Positions 56,177 to 64,000 of a stretch of DNA of 64,000 nt are shown here, one piece after another. The position numbers and the translations under genes were made by a program. Position 1 is the stretch's first letter, and every line of letters begins with the position of its first letter. The notes under the pieces were generated by a model, which was given only the letters and a program-made list of their open reading frames with translations, did not search any database and had not been told where the DNA came from. The DNA is from Haloarcula regularis (GTDB lineage: Archaea > Halobacteriota > Halobacteria > Halobacteriales > Haloarculaceae), in the NCBI RefSeq assembly GCF_029338315.1, contig NZ_CP119794.1:1798001-1862000 (forward strand). The letters run 5' to 3'.

Positions 56177-57001
56177 GTGTGTGACAATGGTTCACTCGAA
56201 GTAGGTCAGAACATGGAACACTGGACAAAAAACACAGAGAATGCAACCCAAGACTACGGGAGTGACGGTGACAACCGAGCCATTTCTGCCCCGAGAGCCG
56301 TAATCCACAAGCGGATCCTCGACCTCGCGGAAGAGCAACCCGACGCATCGATGGAGGCGATCGCAGAGAACGTCAGCGGTGCGAACGTAGAGATCGTCGA
56401 GCAGGTACTCGAGAAGTACGGCGACCCGGGCCAGGACGCGGACCCGGACGAACCCTCCGTGGCCGATTCGACAGACCAGCACCTAGCGGAGAGCGACGAC
56501 GGGAATCAGTCAATGAACGACAACGGTTCACTAGACGATGCGGTACCGACAGCGGCGCGCGAGAAGCTCACCGACAGACAGCTGGAGACGCTCAAGGCGA
56601 TTTACAGACAGCCGGAGGCGACCCAGGCCGAGATCGCCGACCACCTCGAGATGAGTAAGTCGACGATAAACACGCGGGTCAACTCCATCGACGGGTTCGA
56701 GTGGGAGACCAGAAAGCAGTTCGTCACGTCGCTGTTCGACGACTCCGGCGAGGTCCCCGGCGACGACCTCGACCCCGACCGGGTGACGGAACTGACAGAG
56801 GAGCTGGACGAGATCGCCAGTAAGATCGAGCGAATCGAGCGCCGTCTCGACCGCCAGACGACCACCGGACAGTCGGCCCTCGACGACCCGGACCTGGCAC
56901 ACAAGGTCGTTCACGCCTGCCTCACGTCGGACATGGTGAGCGAAGAAGAGGAACTCCAGTTGCTCAGAGAGATGACCACGAACGCGGAGGGGAGCGAGTG
57001 A
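56177..57001 (+). CDS. Winged-HTH transcriptional regulator with C-terminal coiled coil
   Basis: 274 residues from GTG 56177 (alternative ATG 56213, MEHWTKNTEN). An acidic N-terminal helical region (RAVIHKRILDLAEEQPDAS) may be another HTH-like domain; residues ~130-190 are a wHTH (LTDRQLETLKAIYRQPEATQ, AEIADHLEMSKSTINTRVNS). A coiled coil follows (ELTEELDEIASKIERIERRL) and a C-terminal helix (EEEELQLLREM). Likely a dimeric DNA-binding regulator at the right end of the glycan locus; target unknown. Confidence 0.75.
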   Translation: MCDNGSLEVGQNMEHWTKNTENATQDYGSDGDNRAISAPRAVIHKRILDLAEEQPDASMEAIAENVSGANVEIVEQVLEKYGDPGQDADPDEPSVADSTDQHLAESDDGNQSMNDNGSLDDAVPTAAREKLTDRQLETLKAIYRQPEATQAEIADHLEMSKSTINTRVNSIDGFEWETRKQFVTSLFDDSGEVPGDDLDPDRVTELTEELDEIASKIERIERRLDRQTTTGQSALDDPDLAHKVVHACLTSDMVSEEEELQLLREMTTNAEGSE

Positions 57002-57294
57002 GCAGCCGGTGTGACGAGAGCGTCCGTTCGGAATAGAGGATATACAGTCCCGGATTCATCCATTAGAGTTCACTGACGCGCAATTTCTAAACTATTTTGC
57101 CCCTATACGTAGCCATAATCCACAGATATAACTACATCAACTATTTCGTCCCAAATTGAGATTTTTTGGTAGTAAATATTGAAGTGATGTTCCTGATTCC
57201 GTGATGCGGGGCCGGTTCGTCGTCGGCCAGTTCGTGTGTCAACCGCTACACAGTCCGCGTCGTATTTATCATCTCGCACTTCGAACTCTCGACT

Positions 57295-57513
57295 ATGGTG
57301 TGTGTACAGGCACGACTCCTGGGCGTCCAGTTGCTGGCGCTGGCGACAGCGGTCGTCGGCGAGGTGGTCGGGTCGCGAGCCGTGACCACGGTCGGCGTCG
57401 CGGTGTTCTTCGTCGTCCTGGTGGCGGCACTCGTCACGATGGCCAGCGAGCGGGTCGCGGCCGTCCTCGACCACGGGCGTACCGGTCTCTCCTCGGGGCG
57501 GACCGAGCGCTGA
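57295..57513 (+). CDS. Small two-TM membrane protein
   Basis: 72 residues: LLGVQLLALATAVVGEVVG and AVTTVGVAVFFVVLVAALVTMA helices with a short polar tail. A tatttatc box at ~57262-57270 is about 28 nt upstream of the ATG. No family recognised. Confidence 0.55.
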   Translation: MVCVQARLLGVQLLALATAVVGEVVGSRAVTTVGVAVFFVVLVAALVTMASERVAAVLDHGRTGLSSGRTER

Positions 57514-57522
57514 GCCGGGCAC

Positions 57523-58482
57523 TCACCCGTAGGTTCGCCGGGCGACGACGCGCCCGCTCGCGTCGCGGACCGTGACCGTGTCGCCTCCGTTGTTCCAGAC
57601 CGCGCCGTTACGCCCCCAGTATCGGTCCGTCTCGGTGTCGGTGCCGGCCCCGGTGTGCAGCGTCATCCGGTCGCCAGGGGCGAGCGTCAGCGCCTCGAAC
57701 GTGTAGACGTGGTCGGCCGCGTCGGCGACCGTCCACCCGGTCAGGTCAAGCGCCGACTCGCCGCGGTTCTCGAAGACGACGTACTCGCTGTTCAGGTTCT
57801 CGTTGTCGTTGCCGGCGGCGTCGGCGTTGATCGTCGCTATCGCGAGTCCAGACTCGCTGGCCGTGACCGTCCCGCCGTCTGCCACCGGCGTCCCCGTCAA
57901 GCCAGGGTCGGTGCAGCGCCAGAGGCCGCGACCGTTCTCGCGGGCCGATGACTCGGCACCGTAGAAGCGGTCCGCCCGCGAGAAGTCGCTGTCGTAGACC
58001 CTGGCGTGGCCGGTGGCGACCAGGCGGTAGTTGAACAGTCGGTCCTCGACGACGACGTACGCGAGCAGGCGGTCGTAGTAGCCCCGCCGGTCGGTTTCGG
58101 GGTCGAACGCGAGACCGACCTCGCGGCCCAGCAGGGCGTCTTTCGCGAAGTTCGAGGCGTCGGTGCCCGCCTCACGGAGACACGCCCGGCCCGCCTCGGT
58201 GTCGGGGACGCCCTCGAACTCCGTGGGGTCGTTCTCGACGTGGACCTCGGGCGTGTCGACGCCGACGAGTCGCACGCTGTCGACGGTCCCGTTGGGGTAC
58301 GCGACGCGGATCGTGTCGCCGTCGACGACGGCGGTGACGCTCACCGAGACGGTGTCCTGTGGAAGCGGACCGGCCGAGCCGGTGGCGGTCGGCGTCGACG
58401 ACGCCGGGTCGGCCACAGAGAAGGCGCTACAGCCGGCGAGGGCGACCAGCAAGGCGAGGGCGACGAGCGAGCGACGGTCCAT
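57523..58482 (-). CDS. Lipoprotein nuclease (SNase-like) with C-terminal lamin-tail domain
   Basis: About 319 residues. Lipobox LVALAGC at ~18-24 (exported, lipid-anchored). Residues ~45-200 are a thermonuclease-like domain (VTAVVDGDTIRVAYPNGTVD, RLVGVDTPEVHVENDP, VGLAFDPETDRRGYYDRLLA, SSARENGRGLWRC), keeping the catalytic Arg of RLVGVDTPE and the R in DRLLAYV. The C-terminal ~100 residues are a lamin-tail-type beta domain (NLNSEYVVFENRGESALDLT, HVYTFEALTLAPGDRMTLHT, RYWGRNGAVWNNGGDTVTVR). Probably digests extracellular DNA for phosphate or nutrients. Confidence 0.86.
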   Translation of the reverse strand: MDRRSLVALALLVALAGCSAFSVADPASSTPTATGSAGPLPQDTVSVSVTAVVDGDTIRVAYPNGTVDSVRLVGVDTPEVHVENDPTEFEGVPDTEAGRACLREAGTDASNFAKDALLGREVGLAFDPETDRRGYYDRLLAYVVVEDRLFNYRLVATGHARVYDSDFSRADRFYGAESSARENGRGLWRCTDPGLTGTPVADGGTVTASESGLAIATINADAAGNDNENLNSEYVVFENRGESALDLTGWTVADAADHVYTFEALTLAPGDRMTLHTGAGTDTETDRYWGRNGAVWNNGGDTVTVRDASGRVVARRTYG

Positions 58483-58556
58483 CAGCGGAGGGAGGGGCGG
58501 CGGGACCACAAACCTGACGGGAGATTATGTCACTTGGACCGGTAGTTCGACGCAGG

Positions 58557-59450
58557 ATGCTCGTCCCACTGCCAGTCCGCGACGTGATGACAGCGCCCGC
58601 ACGAACCGCCACGAGAGACACGACCATCGCGGCGGCGGCGAGCCTGCTGCGCGACGAGGGCATCGGTTCGCTCGTCGTCGAGGCGGACGGCGAGCCCGTC
58701 GGTATCGTCACCGAGAGCGACGTCGTCGCCGTCACGGCCGAGGGGGGCGACGCGACGGCGCTGACCGCCGGCGACGTGATGTCACAGACGCTCGTGACGA
58801 TACGCCCGGACGCGAGCATCGAGGCCGCCGTCGAACGGTTGCGGTCCCACGGCATCAAGAAGTTGCCCGTCGTCGACGACGGCGTCCTGGTCGGCATCGT
58901 GACGACGACGGACCTCTCGAACTACATCCCCCAGCTGGCCCACCCGACGCCGGCGCCAGACCTCCCCCACCAGCGCAAGCGGTTCACGCGCCCAGACACC
59001 CTCTACGAGGACGACGACTGGACCTTCGAGAGCTACGGCGTCGAGGACGGCATCGACGTCGGCGACCACGTGCGCTTCAGCAAGACCCTCACCGAGGACG
59101 ACGTCGAGCAGTTCGCCGAGGTCAGCGGCGACACCAACCGCCTCCACCTGGACGCCGAGTTCGCCGAGGGGACCCGCTTTGGCCGCCGCATCGTCCACGG
59201 CACGCTGGTCTCGGGGCTCATCAGCGCCGCGCTGGCCCGCCTGCCGGGGCTCATCATCTACATCTCCCAGGAGCTCAGCTACCGCGCGCCCGTCGACATC
59301 GGGGAGCGGGTCACCGCCCACTGTGAGGTCGTCGAGCGCATCAAGGACGACCGGTTCCGTCTGACGACGGCCGTCGACGGCGCCGACGGCGAGGCCGTCC
59401 TCGAGGGCGAGGCCGTCGTCATCTCGGACCCCATCCCCGAGACGCGGTGA
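58557..59450 (+). CDS. Two CBS domains fused to a MaoC-like hydratase domain
   Basis: 297 residues. Two CBS motifs (VRDVMTAPARTATRDTTIAA with IGSLVVEADGEPVGIVTESD; GDVMSQTLVTIRPDASIEAA with IKKLPVVDDGVLVGIVTTTD), then a hot-dog MaoC domain (VGDHVRFSKTLTEDDVEQFA, VSGDTNRLHLDAEFAEGTRF, RIVHGTLVSGLISAALARLP). The MaoC part has the hydratase D/H motif (SGDTNxxH, IVHG), so it should hydrate enoyl-CoA-like substrates, possibly controlled by adenylate binding to CBS. An unusual fusion. Start after gagattatg at ~58521-58530. Confidence 0.85.
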   Translation: MLVPLPVRDVMTAPARTATRDTTIAAAASLLRDEGIGSLVVEADGEPVGIVTESDVVAVTAEGGDATALTAGDVMSQTLVTIRPDASIEAAVERLRSHGIKKLPVVDDGVLVGIVTTTDLSNYIPQLAHPTPAPDLPHQRKRFTRPDTLYEDDDWTFESYGVEDGIDVGDHVRFSKTLTEDDVEQFAEVSGDTNRLHLDAEFAEGTRFGRRIVHGTLVSGLISAALARLPGLIIYISQELSYRAPVDIGERVTAHCEVVERIKDDRFRLTTAVDGADGEAVLEGEAVVISDPIPETR

Positions 59451-60533
59451 TCACAGACCGAGCAGGACGACGAGCGCCGCGGCGATCCAGACGATCTTCA
59501 GGCCGGTGTTGACGACGATGACCTTCGTCCCGAACTCCCGGCCCCAGATGCCGTACTGGAACGGGATGGAGCGCTTGAACGTCGAGACGGCAAAGGAGAC
59601 GATGCCGCCCACCAGCATGGTCGCCACCGCGGTCCGCGCGGTGAAGGTGCCGTCGGTGATGAGCGGCGCGATGACGGCCGCGCCCGAGGTCGTATCCAGC
59701 GCGTAGGCGGCGACGACGGGCGCGGCCGCGCCGGGCAGGCCGAGCGACCCGGCGAGCGCGTCGGCGGTGGCGGTGACACTCGCCCCGCCCGGGCCGAGCA
59801 GCGCGAGCAGTTCCTCGGAGTAGGCGACCAGCAGCGAGACCACGACGTAGATGGCGACCAGTCGCGGGAGGATGTCCCGGACCCGGTCCAGCGTCTGGCC
59901 GTAGGCCTCCCGGACGGCGGCCTCGCGTGTCTCGGGCCGGTCGTCGCCGCCAGCGGGGTGGGCGCTGGCGTCGTCGGCCTGCCCGCCGTCGGTGCTGGCG
60001 TCAAGGTCCGCCCCGCGGCGTGTCGACCCGTCGAGCAAGACCGCGCCGGCGACGATGCCGGTCAGCGTTATCGCCAGCGCGACCAGCCCCCGGGTCGCGA
60101 CGTAGAGCACGCCGACCTCGAGGCCCAGGATGGGGATGAGGACCGGGGCGTAGAAGGTCACGATGTGCTGGGCGAAGCCGAAGAAGGTGTTTATCGTCAC
60201 CGCGACCAGCGTCGCGCGGTCGTCGAGGACGCCCGACTCCCGGAAGTCCGCCAGCATGCCGTAGCCTGCGGTCGTCGAGGCCGTCGTCGTCAAGATGGCG
60301 GTGCCCACCTCGTCGGGGAGGTTCGCCGGGTCGGTGAGGTACCGCGAGACCGCCGCGATGCGCTCGACGAGGCCGAAAGCGACCGCGAGGTTCGCGAGGA
60401 AGACCCCCAGCGAGAGAAAGACCACGATGCGAAGCACCCGGTCGGCGACGGTCACGAGGACGTCGGCGAGCGGTGTCGTAGCGAGGACGGGAGCCACGGT
60501 CTGCACGGTCGGCACTCGGGCGGTGACCGGCAA
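59451..60533 (-). CDS. Nucleoside-recognition (Gate) domain membrane protein
   Basis: Up to 360 residues; start uncertain (TTG at 60533 or GTG at 60515). About eight TM segments with the Gate-domain motif (LTTTASTTAGYGMLADFRES, NTFFGFAQHIVTFYAPVLIP) and repeat in the second half (VAAYALDTTSGAAVIAPLIT, SFAVSTFKRSIPFQYGIWG). Related to archaeal nucleoside or ion permeases. Convergent with the CBS-MaoC gene, stop codons adjacent. Confidence 0.82.
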   Translation of the reverse strand: MPVTARVPTVQTVAPVLATTPLADVLVTVADRVLRIVVFLSLGVFLANLAVAFGLVERIAAVSRYLTDPANLPDEVGTAILTTTASTTAGYGMLADFRESGVLDDRATLVAVTINTFFGFAQHIVTFYAPVLIPILGLEVGVLYVATRGLVALAITLTGIVAGAVLLDGSTRRGADLDASTDGGQADDASAHPAGGDDRPETREAAVREAYGQTLDRVRDILPRLVAIYVVVSLLVAYSEELLALLGPGGASVTATADALAGSLGLPGAAAPVVAAYALDTTSGAAVIAPLITDGTFTARTAVATMLVGGIVSFAVSTFKRSIPFQYGIWGREFGTKVIVVNTGLKIVWIAAALVVLLGL

Positions 60534-60557
60534 ATGTCCGTCGATGCCCGCCCGATA

Positions 60558-61133
60558 TTAGACGAGCACCCGGACGACGCCAAAGAGCACCAGCACGCCG
60601 AGCACGTCGCTGACGTTGGTGACGACCGGGATGACGACGTCGTCGGGGTCCAGCTCGAACCGGTAGGCGGCGTAGGCCGTCACCGCCGTGACGACGACCG
60701 CGAGCGCCGCCAGCACGAGGCCGCTCGCCGTCGCGACGACGACGACGGTCAGGAACGGGAGGCGGACCCCGCCCACGAGCGCCTGGAGTGCCCACGCGCC
60801 CGCGCCGACCAGCGGGAAGACGGTCAGCGCCAGCGCCACCGTCGCCACGGCGTTGCCCGCGAGCCGGTCGTCAGTAGGGTGAAACGAGACGATACCGAGG
60901 TGGACCGCCGTCGAGAGGCGCGCGGCCAGGATGCTCCCGAGGTTGCCCGCCATCCCGATGGTGACGGGCACGAGGACGAGCAGCGTGGGGTACTGCAGCA
61001 GCGTCGACTCGAACGTATCGAGGACGATACCGCTCCCGAGTTCGATAGACGTCAGCACCACCAGCACGGGGAGCATGCGCTGCATGATGCCCCGGACCGA
61101 CCACTGGGCCTCGTAGACCGCCACCTCAGCCAC
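60558..61133 (-). CDS. MgtE/SLC41-type transporter, half-size subunit
   Basis: 191 residues from GTG 61133 with five TM segments: PTLLVLVPVTIGMAGNLGSI (the MgtE-specific glycine-rich motif), GNAVATVALALTVFPLVGAG, FLTVVVVATASGLVLAALAV, VIPVVTNVSDVLGVLVLFGV. Half of the usual MgtE membrane domain; overlaps the other half by 8 nt. The two would form a heterodimer transporting Mg2+ or another divalent cation. Confidence 0.83.
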   Translation of the reverse strand: MAEVAVYEAQWSVRGIMQRMLPVLVVLTSIELGSGIVLDTFESTLLQYPTLLVLVPVTIGMAGNLGSILAARLSTAVHLGIVSFHPTDDRLAGNAVATVALALTVFPLVGAGAWALQALVGGVRLPFLTVVVVATASGLVLAALAVVVTAVTAYAAYRFELDPDDVVIPVVTNVSDVLGVLVLFGVVRVLV

Positions 61134-61704
61134 CCCCCAGCGCCAGGACGATGCGGGTCGCGACCAGCAGCGTCGCGACGCCGACCACGTCGCCCGTCGT
61201 CGTCACCACCGGGCCCGCGAGCGTGTCGGGGTTCAGGCCCCGCCGGTAGCCGACGAAGACCACGGAGACGACGGCAACGGTCAGGACGAGCCCCGAGACG
61301 ACGCCGGCGAGCAGGGCGATAGCGACCAGCGTCGCCAGCGGCGCCGACGGCCGGCCCAGCGCGGTGAGCAGTCCCACGGCGAGCACCGCCGACAGCATGC
61401 TGACGAGCACACCGTTTGCAAGCGACGCCGCGACGGCCGCGTTGACGCGCTCGTCCTCGAGCGAGAGCGTCGGGTCGACCAGCCCCTGGTGGAGCGCCGA
61501 CCCGAGGCGTCCGCCGAGCGACCCGTAGACGTTCCCGCGGGTCGCCAGCAGCGCGGGCACGAGCACCAGCAGGCCGGCCACTCGCTCGAGTTCGGCGTCC
61601 ATCCCCCCGAGGACGACGCCCGCGAAGAGACCACCGACCGCGCTGAGGACCAGCACCGGAGCGGACTCCCGATAGGCCTCGGCGGCGACCTCGCGGACGG
61701 TCAT
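61126..61704 (-). CDS. MgtE/SLC41-type transporter, partner half-size subunit
   Basis: 192 residues from ATG 61704 (MTVREVAAEAYRESAPVLVL). Five TM segments with LLVLVPALLATRGNVYGSLG, ASLANGVLVSMLSAVLAVGL and PVVTTTGDVVGVATLLVATR, paralogous to the downstream gene (both have the VVT-D-GV motif). No N or CBS regulatory domains as in bacterial MgtE, so gating differs. Confidence 0.83.
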   Translation of the reverse strand: MTVREVAAEAYRESAPVLVLSAVGGLFAGVVLGGMDAELERVAGLLVLVPALLATRGNVYGSLGGRLGSALHQGLVDPTLSLEDERVNAAVAASLANGVLVSMLSAVLAVGLLTALGRPSAPLATLVAIALLAGVVSGLVLTVAVVSVVFVGYRRGLNPDTLAGPVVTTTGDVVGVATLLVATRIVLALGGG

Positions 61705-61818
61705 TACCGACAGCATCCGAGCGCAGTCGCAAAAAGGGACCGAAGGCCCGACAGCGGGCCGTGCGTGCCAGCACCGCAGTTACGGGACCGCGACCGGACG
61801 CTGTCAGGGCCGGCGCGC

Positions 61819-62223
61819 TCAGTCCTCGTCTCGCTCGCTGCTGACGACCAGTACCGAGCGGTCGGTCCCGAGGATGACGTCCTGCGTGACGCTCCCGAAC
61901 AGCGCCTTGCCGGCCGGCGACCGCTTGCGGCCGGCGAGGACGATCAGGTCCGCGTCCCGGTCGTCGGCGATCTGGCGGATGGCCGCCCCCGGGTCCCCGC
62001 TGGTGCCTTCGAGAGAGACGTCGATGCCGGCGTCTTCGAGGATTTCCTTCGCCCGACGGACCGACGCGATCTGCGTGACGAACGCCCCCTCGCGGTTCTG
62101 CTCGAAGTCGTGGACCAGTGTGACCTGGACGGACTCGGTATCAAGTGGCAGACTCGTGAGTTCGGTGGCCTGTGCTCGCGCACGTGTCTCGTCACGGTCG
62201 ATGCCGACGACGATTTCGTACAT
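61819..62223 (-). CDS. Universal stress protein (UspA family)
   Basis: 134 residues. MYEIVVGIDRDETRARAQAT, VTLVHDFEQNREGAF, DLIVLAGRKRSPAGKALFGS and VTQDVILGTDRSVLVVSS: the UspA ATP-binding type with the G-R-x9-G(S/T) region present. Likely a stress-linked nucleotide-binding protein. Monocistronic. Confidence 0.9.
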   Translation of the reverse strand: MYEIVVGIDRDETRARAQATELTSLPLDTESVQVTLVHDFEQNREGAFVTQIASVRRAKEILEDAGIDVSLEGTSGDPGAAIRQIADDRDADLIVLAGRKRSPAGKALFGSVTQDVILGTDRSVLVVSSERDED

Positions 62224-62328
62224 ATCCGAGGGATAAACGGAGCGGGATGAAAATACTGTGGGCCAGTCTCACGCGGTGAGAACGCTCGACCCCCTCGGCC
62301 GCGGTGGCGCCACCCCACGTGGACGGGC

Positions 62329-62724
62329 TCAGCCGCCGCCGGCGCGGTGCAGGCGCCCCTCGGCGTCGAACGCGCCGTAGTCGCCGGTCGGATACCACTC
62401 GCCTCTGGTCGTGCTCGCCGCGACGTCGCTTCCGGCGATGTGAGAGTCCAGCCAGTCCCTGGCGAACTCGAGGACGTCGACGGTGATCGGCTCGCCCGCC
62501 TCGTGTTTCTCGCGGAACTCGCGGACGGTCTCGGCGAACTCCGCGTGCATCTCCCGGTGGTCGTAGAAGCAGTCCGCACAGTCCATCGCGTACCCGCAGT
62601 CCTGCATGAACTCCTCCTCGTCGCCGAAGTGGTACCCGGTGTACCGCTCCAGCTCCCGCAGGACGTCGCCGACGGCGTCCTCGGAGTGACCCTCATCGAC
62701 GGCGACGTAGGGGTCGTTCAGCAA
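62329..62724 (-). CDS. Hemerythrin-like protein lacking the first helix
   Basis: 131 residues from a TTG at 62724. Contains hemerythrin helices: YTGYHFGDEEEFM (His and Glu ligands), YDHREMHAEFAETV (two His) and LEFARDWLDSHIAGSD (His and Asp), but the first helix with the initial His ligand (DEQHRELF-type) is missing; homology begins at LLND. It lies 60 nt from the srp54 stop. Probably truncated or mis-started; the C-terminal ~25 residues (GDYGAFDAEGRLHRAGGG) are unusual. Oxygen or iron sensing role uncertain. Confidence 0.65.
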   Translation of the reverse strand: MLNDPYVAVDEGHSEDAVGDVLRELERYTGYHFGDEEEFMQDCGYAMDCADCFYDHREMHAEFAETVREFREKHEAGEPITVDVLEFARDWLDSHIAGSDVAASTTRGEWYPTGDYGAFDAEGRLHRAGGG

Positions 62725-62783
62725 TTCGAATGCAAAAACGCCGACCCGATTCCCAGCGGGTGAAACCCCTGCCGGGCCCGCGA

Positions 62784-64000
62784 TCAGTCGCCGAACGGCC
62801 CGCCACCGCCGCCCATGCCGCCCATACCGCCCATGCCGCCGCCACCGCCCTTCTGCATCTGTTTCATCATCCGCTCCATGTCGCCGTCGCCCATGCCCTG
62901 GAACTGCTTTAACATCTGCTCCATCTGCTTGTGCTGCTGGAGTAGCTCACGGACGCGTTCCTCGGGCTTGCCCGACCCGCGGGCGATGCGCTCGGTGCGG
63001 GACTGGCCGACCACCCGGGGGTTCTCGAGTTCCTCCTCGGTCATCGAGTCCATGATGACCTCGAAGTCGACCATCCGCTCCTGGGTGACGTCCATCGCGT
63101 CGTCGGGCAGCTGGTCCATCAGCCCACCGCCCAGGCCGGGAATCATGTCCAGCACCTGATCGAGCGGCCCCATCTTGTTCATCGTCTGCATCTGCTTTCG
63201 CATGTCGTGGAGGGTGAAGGGCCCGTCCATCATGTCCTCGGGGTCCCAGTCCTCGTCTTCCTCCTGGGTCTCGGTCATCGCACGCTCGACGCGCTCGGTC
63301 AACTGCTTCAGATCGCCCATCCCGAGCAGGCGCGAGATGAATCCGCTGGGCTCGAAGCGCTCGATGTCCTTGACCGTCTCCCCCGAGCCGAGGAAGGCAA
63401 TAGTCGAGTCCGTCTCGTTGACGGCGGCCAGCGCGCCCCCACCTTTCGCCGTCCCGTCGAGCTTGGTGATGACCACGCCGTCGATGCCGATGGCCGCCTC
63501 GAAGTCGGCGGCCTGGCTCTTTGCGCTCTGGCCCATCGCGGCGTCCAAGACCAGGAGGTTCCGGTCCGGGTTCACCTCGCTCTCGATGCGCTCGATCTGC
63601 TCGATGAGCTCCTCGTTGAGCCCGTCTCGACCGGCGGTGTCGACGATGCGGACGTCGGCCTCTTTCGTCGCCTCCAGCCCCTCGCGGGCGATCTTCACGG
63701 GGTCGTCGGCGTCCGGGTCGCCGTAGAAGTCGACCTCGGCGTTGTCGGCCATCTGCTTGGCCTGGTCGTAGGCGCCGGGGCGGTCCGTGTCGGTCTGGAT
63801 GATAGCCGGGTGGAGGCCCTTCGTCGAGAACCACCACGCCATCTTCGCGGCCGTCGTGGTCTTCCCCGACCCGTAGAGGCCGGCGAGCATGATGGTCTGT
63901 TCCTCCAGGGGCAGGTCCGTCGACTCCCCGACCAGGTCGACCAGTTCCTCGTAGACGATGCGCAGGACCCAGTCTCGCGGCGAGGTGCCGGCCGGTGGGT
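62784..64000 (-). CDS. srp54: Signal recognition particle protein SRP54, N-terminus beyond the window
   Basis: The visible 405 codons run to the stop at 62784-62786. G domain: [19 protein letters not shown] (P loop), [55 protein letters not shown] domain: [51 protein letters not shown] and a Met/Gly-rich tail ([13 protein letters not shown]). Binds signal peptides with 7S RNA and delivers ribosomes to FtsY. The amino-terminal helices continue past the right edge. Confidence 0.95.
   Translation of the reverse strand, partial: PPAGTSPRDWVLRIVYEELVDLVGESTDLPLEEQTIMLAGLYGSGKTTTAAKMAWWFSTKGLHPAIIQTDTDRPGAYDQAKQMADNAEVDFYGDPDADDPVKIAREGLEATKEADVRIVDTAGRDGLNEELIEQIERIESEVNPDRNLLVLDAAMGQSAKSQAADFEAAIGIDGVVITKLDGTAKGGGALAAVNETDSTIAFLGSGETVKDIERFEPSGFISRLLGMGDLKQLTERVERAMTETQEEDEDWDPEDMMDGPFTLHDMRKQMQTMNKMGPLDQVLDMIPGLGGGLMDQLPDDAMDVTQERMVDFEVIMDSMTEEELENPRVVGQSRTERIARGSGKPEERVRELLQQHKQMEQMLKQFQGMGDGDMERMMKQMQKGGGGGMGGMGGMGGGGGPFGD

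Noticed and set aside
1..64000. tRNA, rRNA and CRISPR-Cas genes
   Set aside because: I scanned for tRNA-like arms, rRNA-like segments and Cas motifs and found none convincing; a covariance-model search would be decisive.

Overview
The window is GC-rich (haloarchaeal) chromosomal DNA. The protein products are strongly acidic, and many genes start at or within a few bases of a TATA-like box centred about 27 nt upstream, as expected for leaderless haloarchaeal transcripts. Gene content is also haloarchaeal: purS/purQ, idsA-type prenyl synthase, UPF0200/UPF0201, SRP54, DUF1616/DUF4350/MoxR/DUF58 proteins, KaiC-like signalling proteins and ISH-type transposons. The closest relatives are probably in the Haloarcula/Halobacteriales area, but I cannot name a genus from sequence reading alone.

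Layout. (1) 1-11.5 kb is a conserved flank: purQ (partial)-purS, a response regulator/GAF protein with a KaiC-like partner, purU, a 55-residue zinc-finger micro-protein, a DUF5518-like membrane protein, a fused EtfB-EtfA electron-transfer flavoprotein, an array of nine inverted repeats, GGPP-synthase-type idsA, a UPF0200-UPF0201-HAD operon and a membrane-anchored molybdopterin oxidoreductase. (2) 11.6-55.4 kb is a large accessory surface-glycan locus: two NAD-sugar epimerases, four glycosyltransferases, a flippase, two sulfatase-like and one phosphodiesterase-like alkaline-phosphatase-superfamily enzymes, an asparagine-synthase-like protein, a NodU-type carbamoyltransferase, a polysaccharide deacetylase, a UDP-galactopyranose-mutase-like flavoprotein, a GMC oxidoreductase with its partner subunit, tail-fibre-like proteins (one with a polysaccharide-lyase-like jelly roll) and lipoproteins. 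(3) Embedded at 28.9-38.7 kb is a MoxR/DUF58/DUF7519/DUF4129/DUF4350/DUF1616 module. IS630, TnpB and DDE transposon remains punctuate the locus at 12.9-13.8 and 44.4-45.9 kb. (4) 56-64 kb is a second conserved flank: an HTH regulator, a nuclease/lamin-tail lipoprotein, a CBS-MaoC fusion, a Gate-domain transporter, a split MgtE pair, UspA, a truncated hemerythrin and srp54 (partial).

A pervasive feature is single-base frameshifts. At least 13 otherwise intact genes are broken by one nucleotide, nearly always in a short homopolymer, and all but one of these lie between 9.5 and 53.1 kb. In most cases the two halves join into a coherent protein with one base added or removed, so they look like assembly indels or very recent mutations rather than old decay. 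I annotate each such gene over its full span and give the break position.

Working together, the central genes plausibly make, decorate (deacetylate, carbamoylate, add or remove sulfate/phosphate), export and trim a cell-surface or secreted polysaccharide. The MoxR module may act on assembly of an envelope complex. That functional picture is inference from family membership and neighbourhood.
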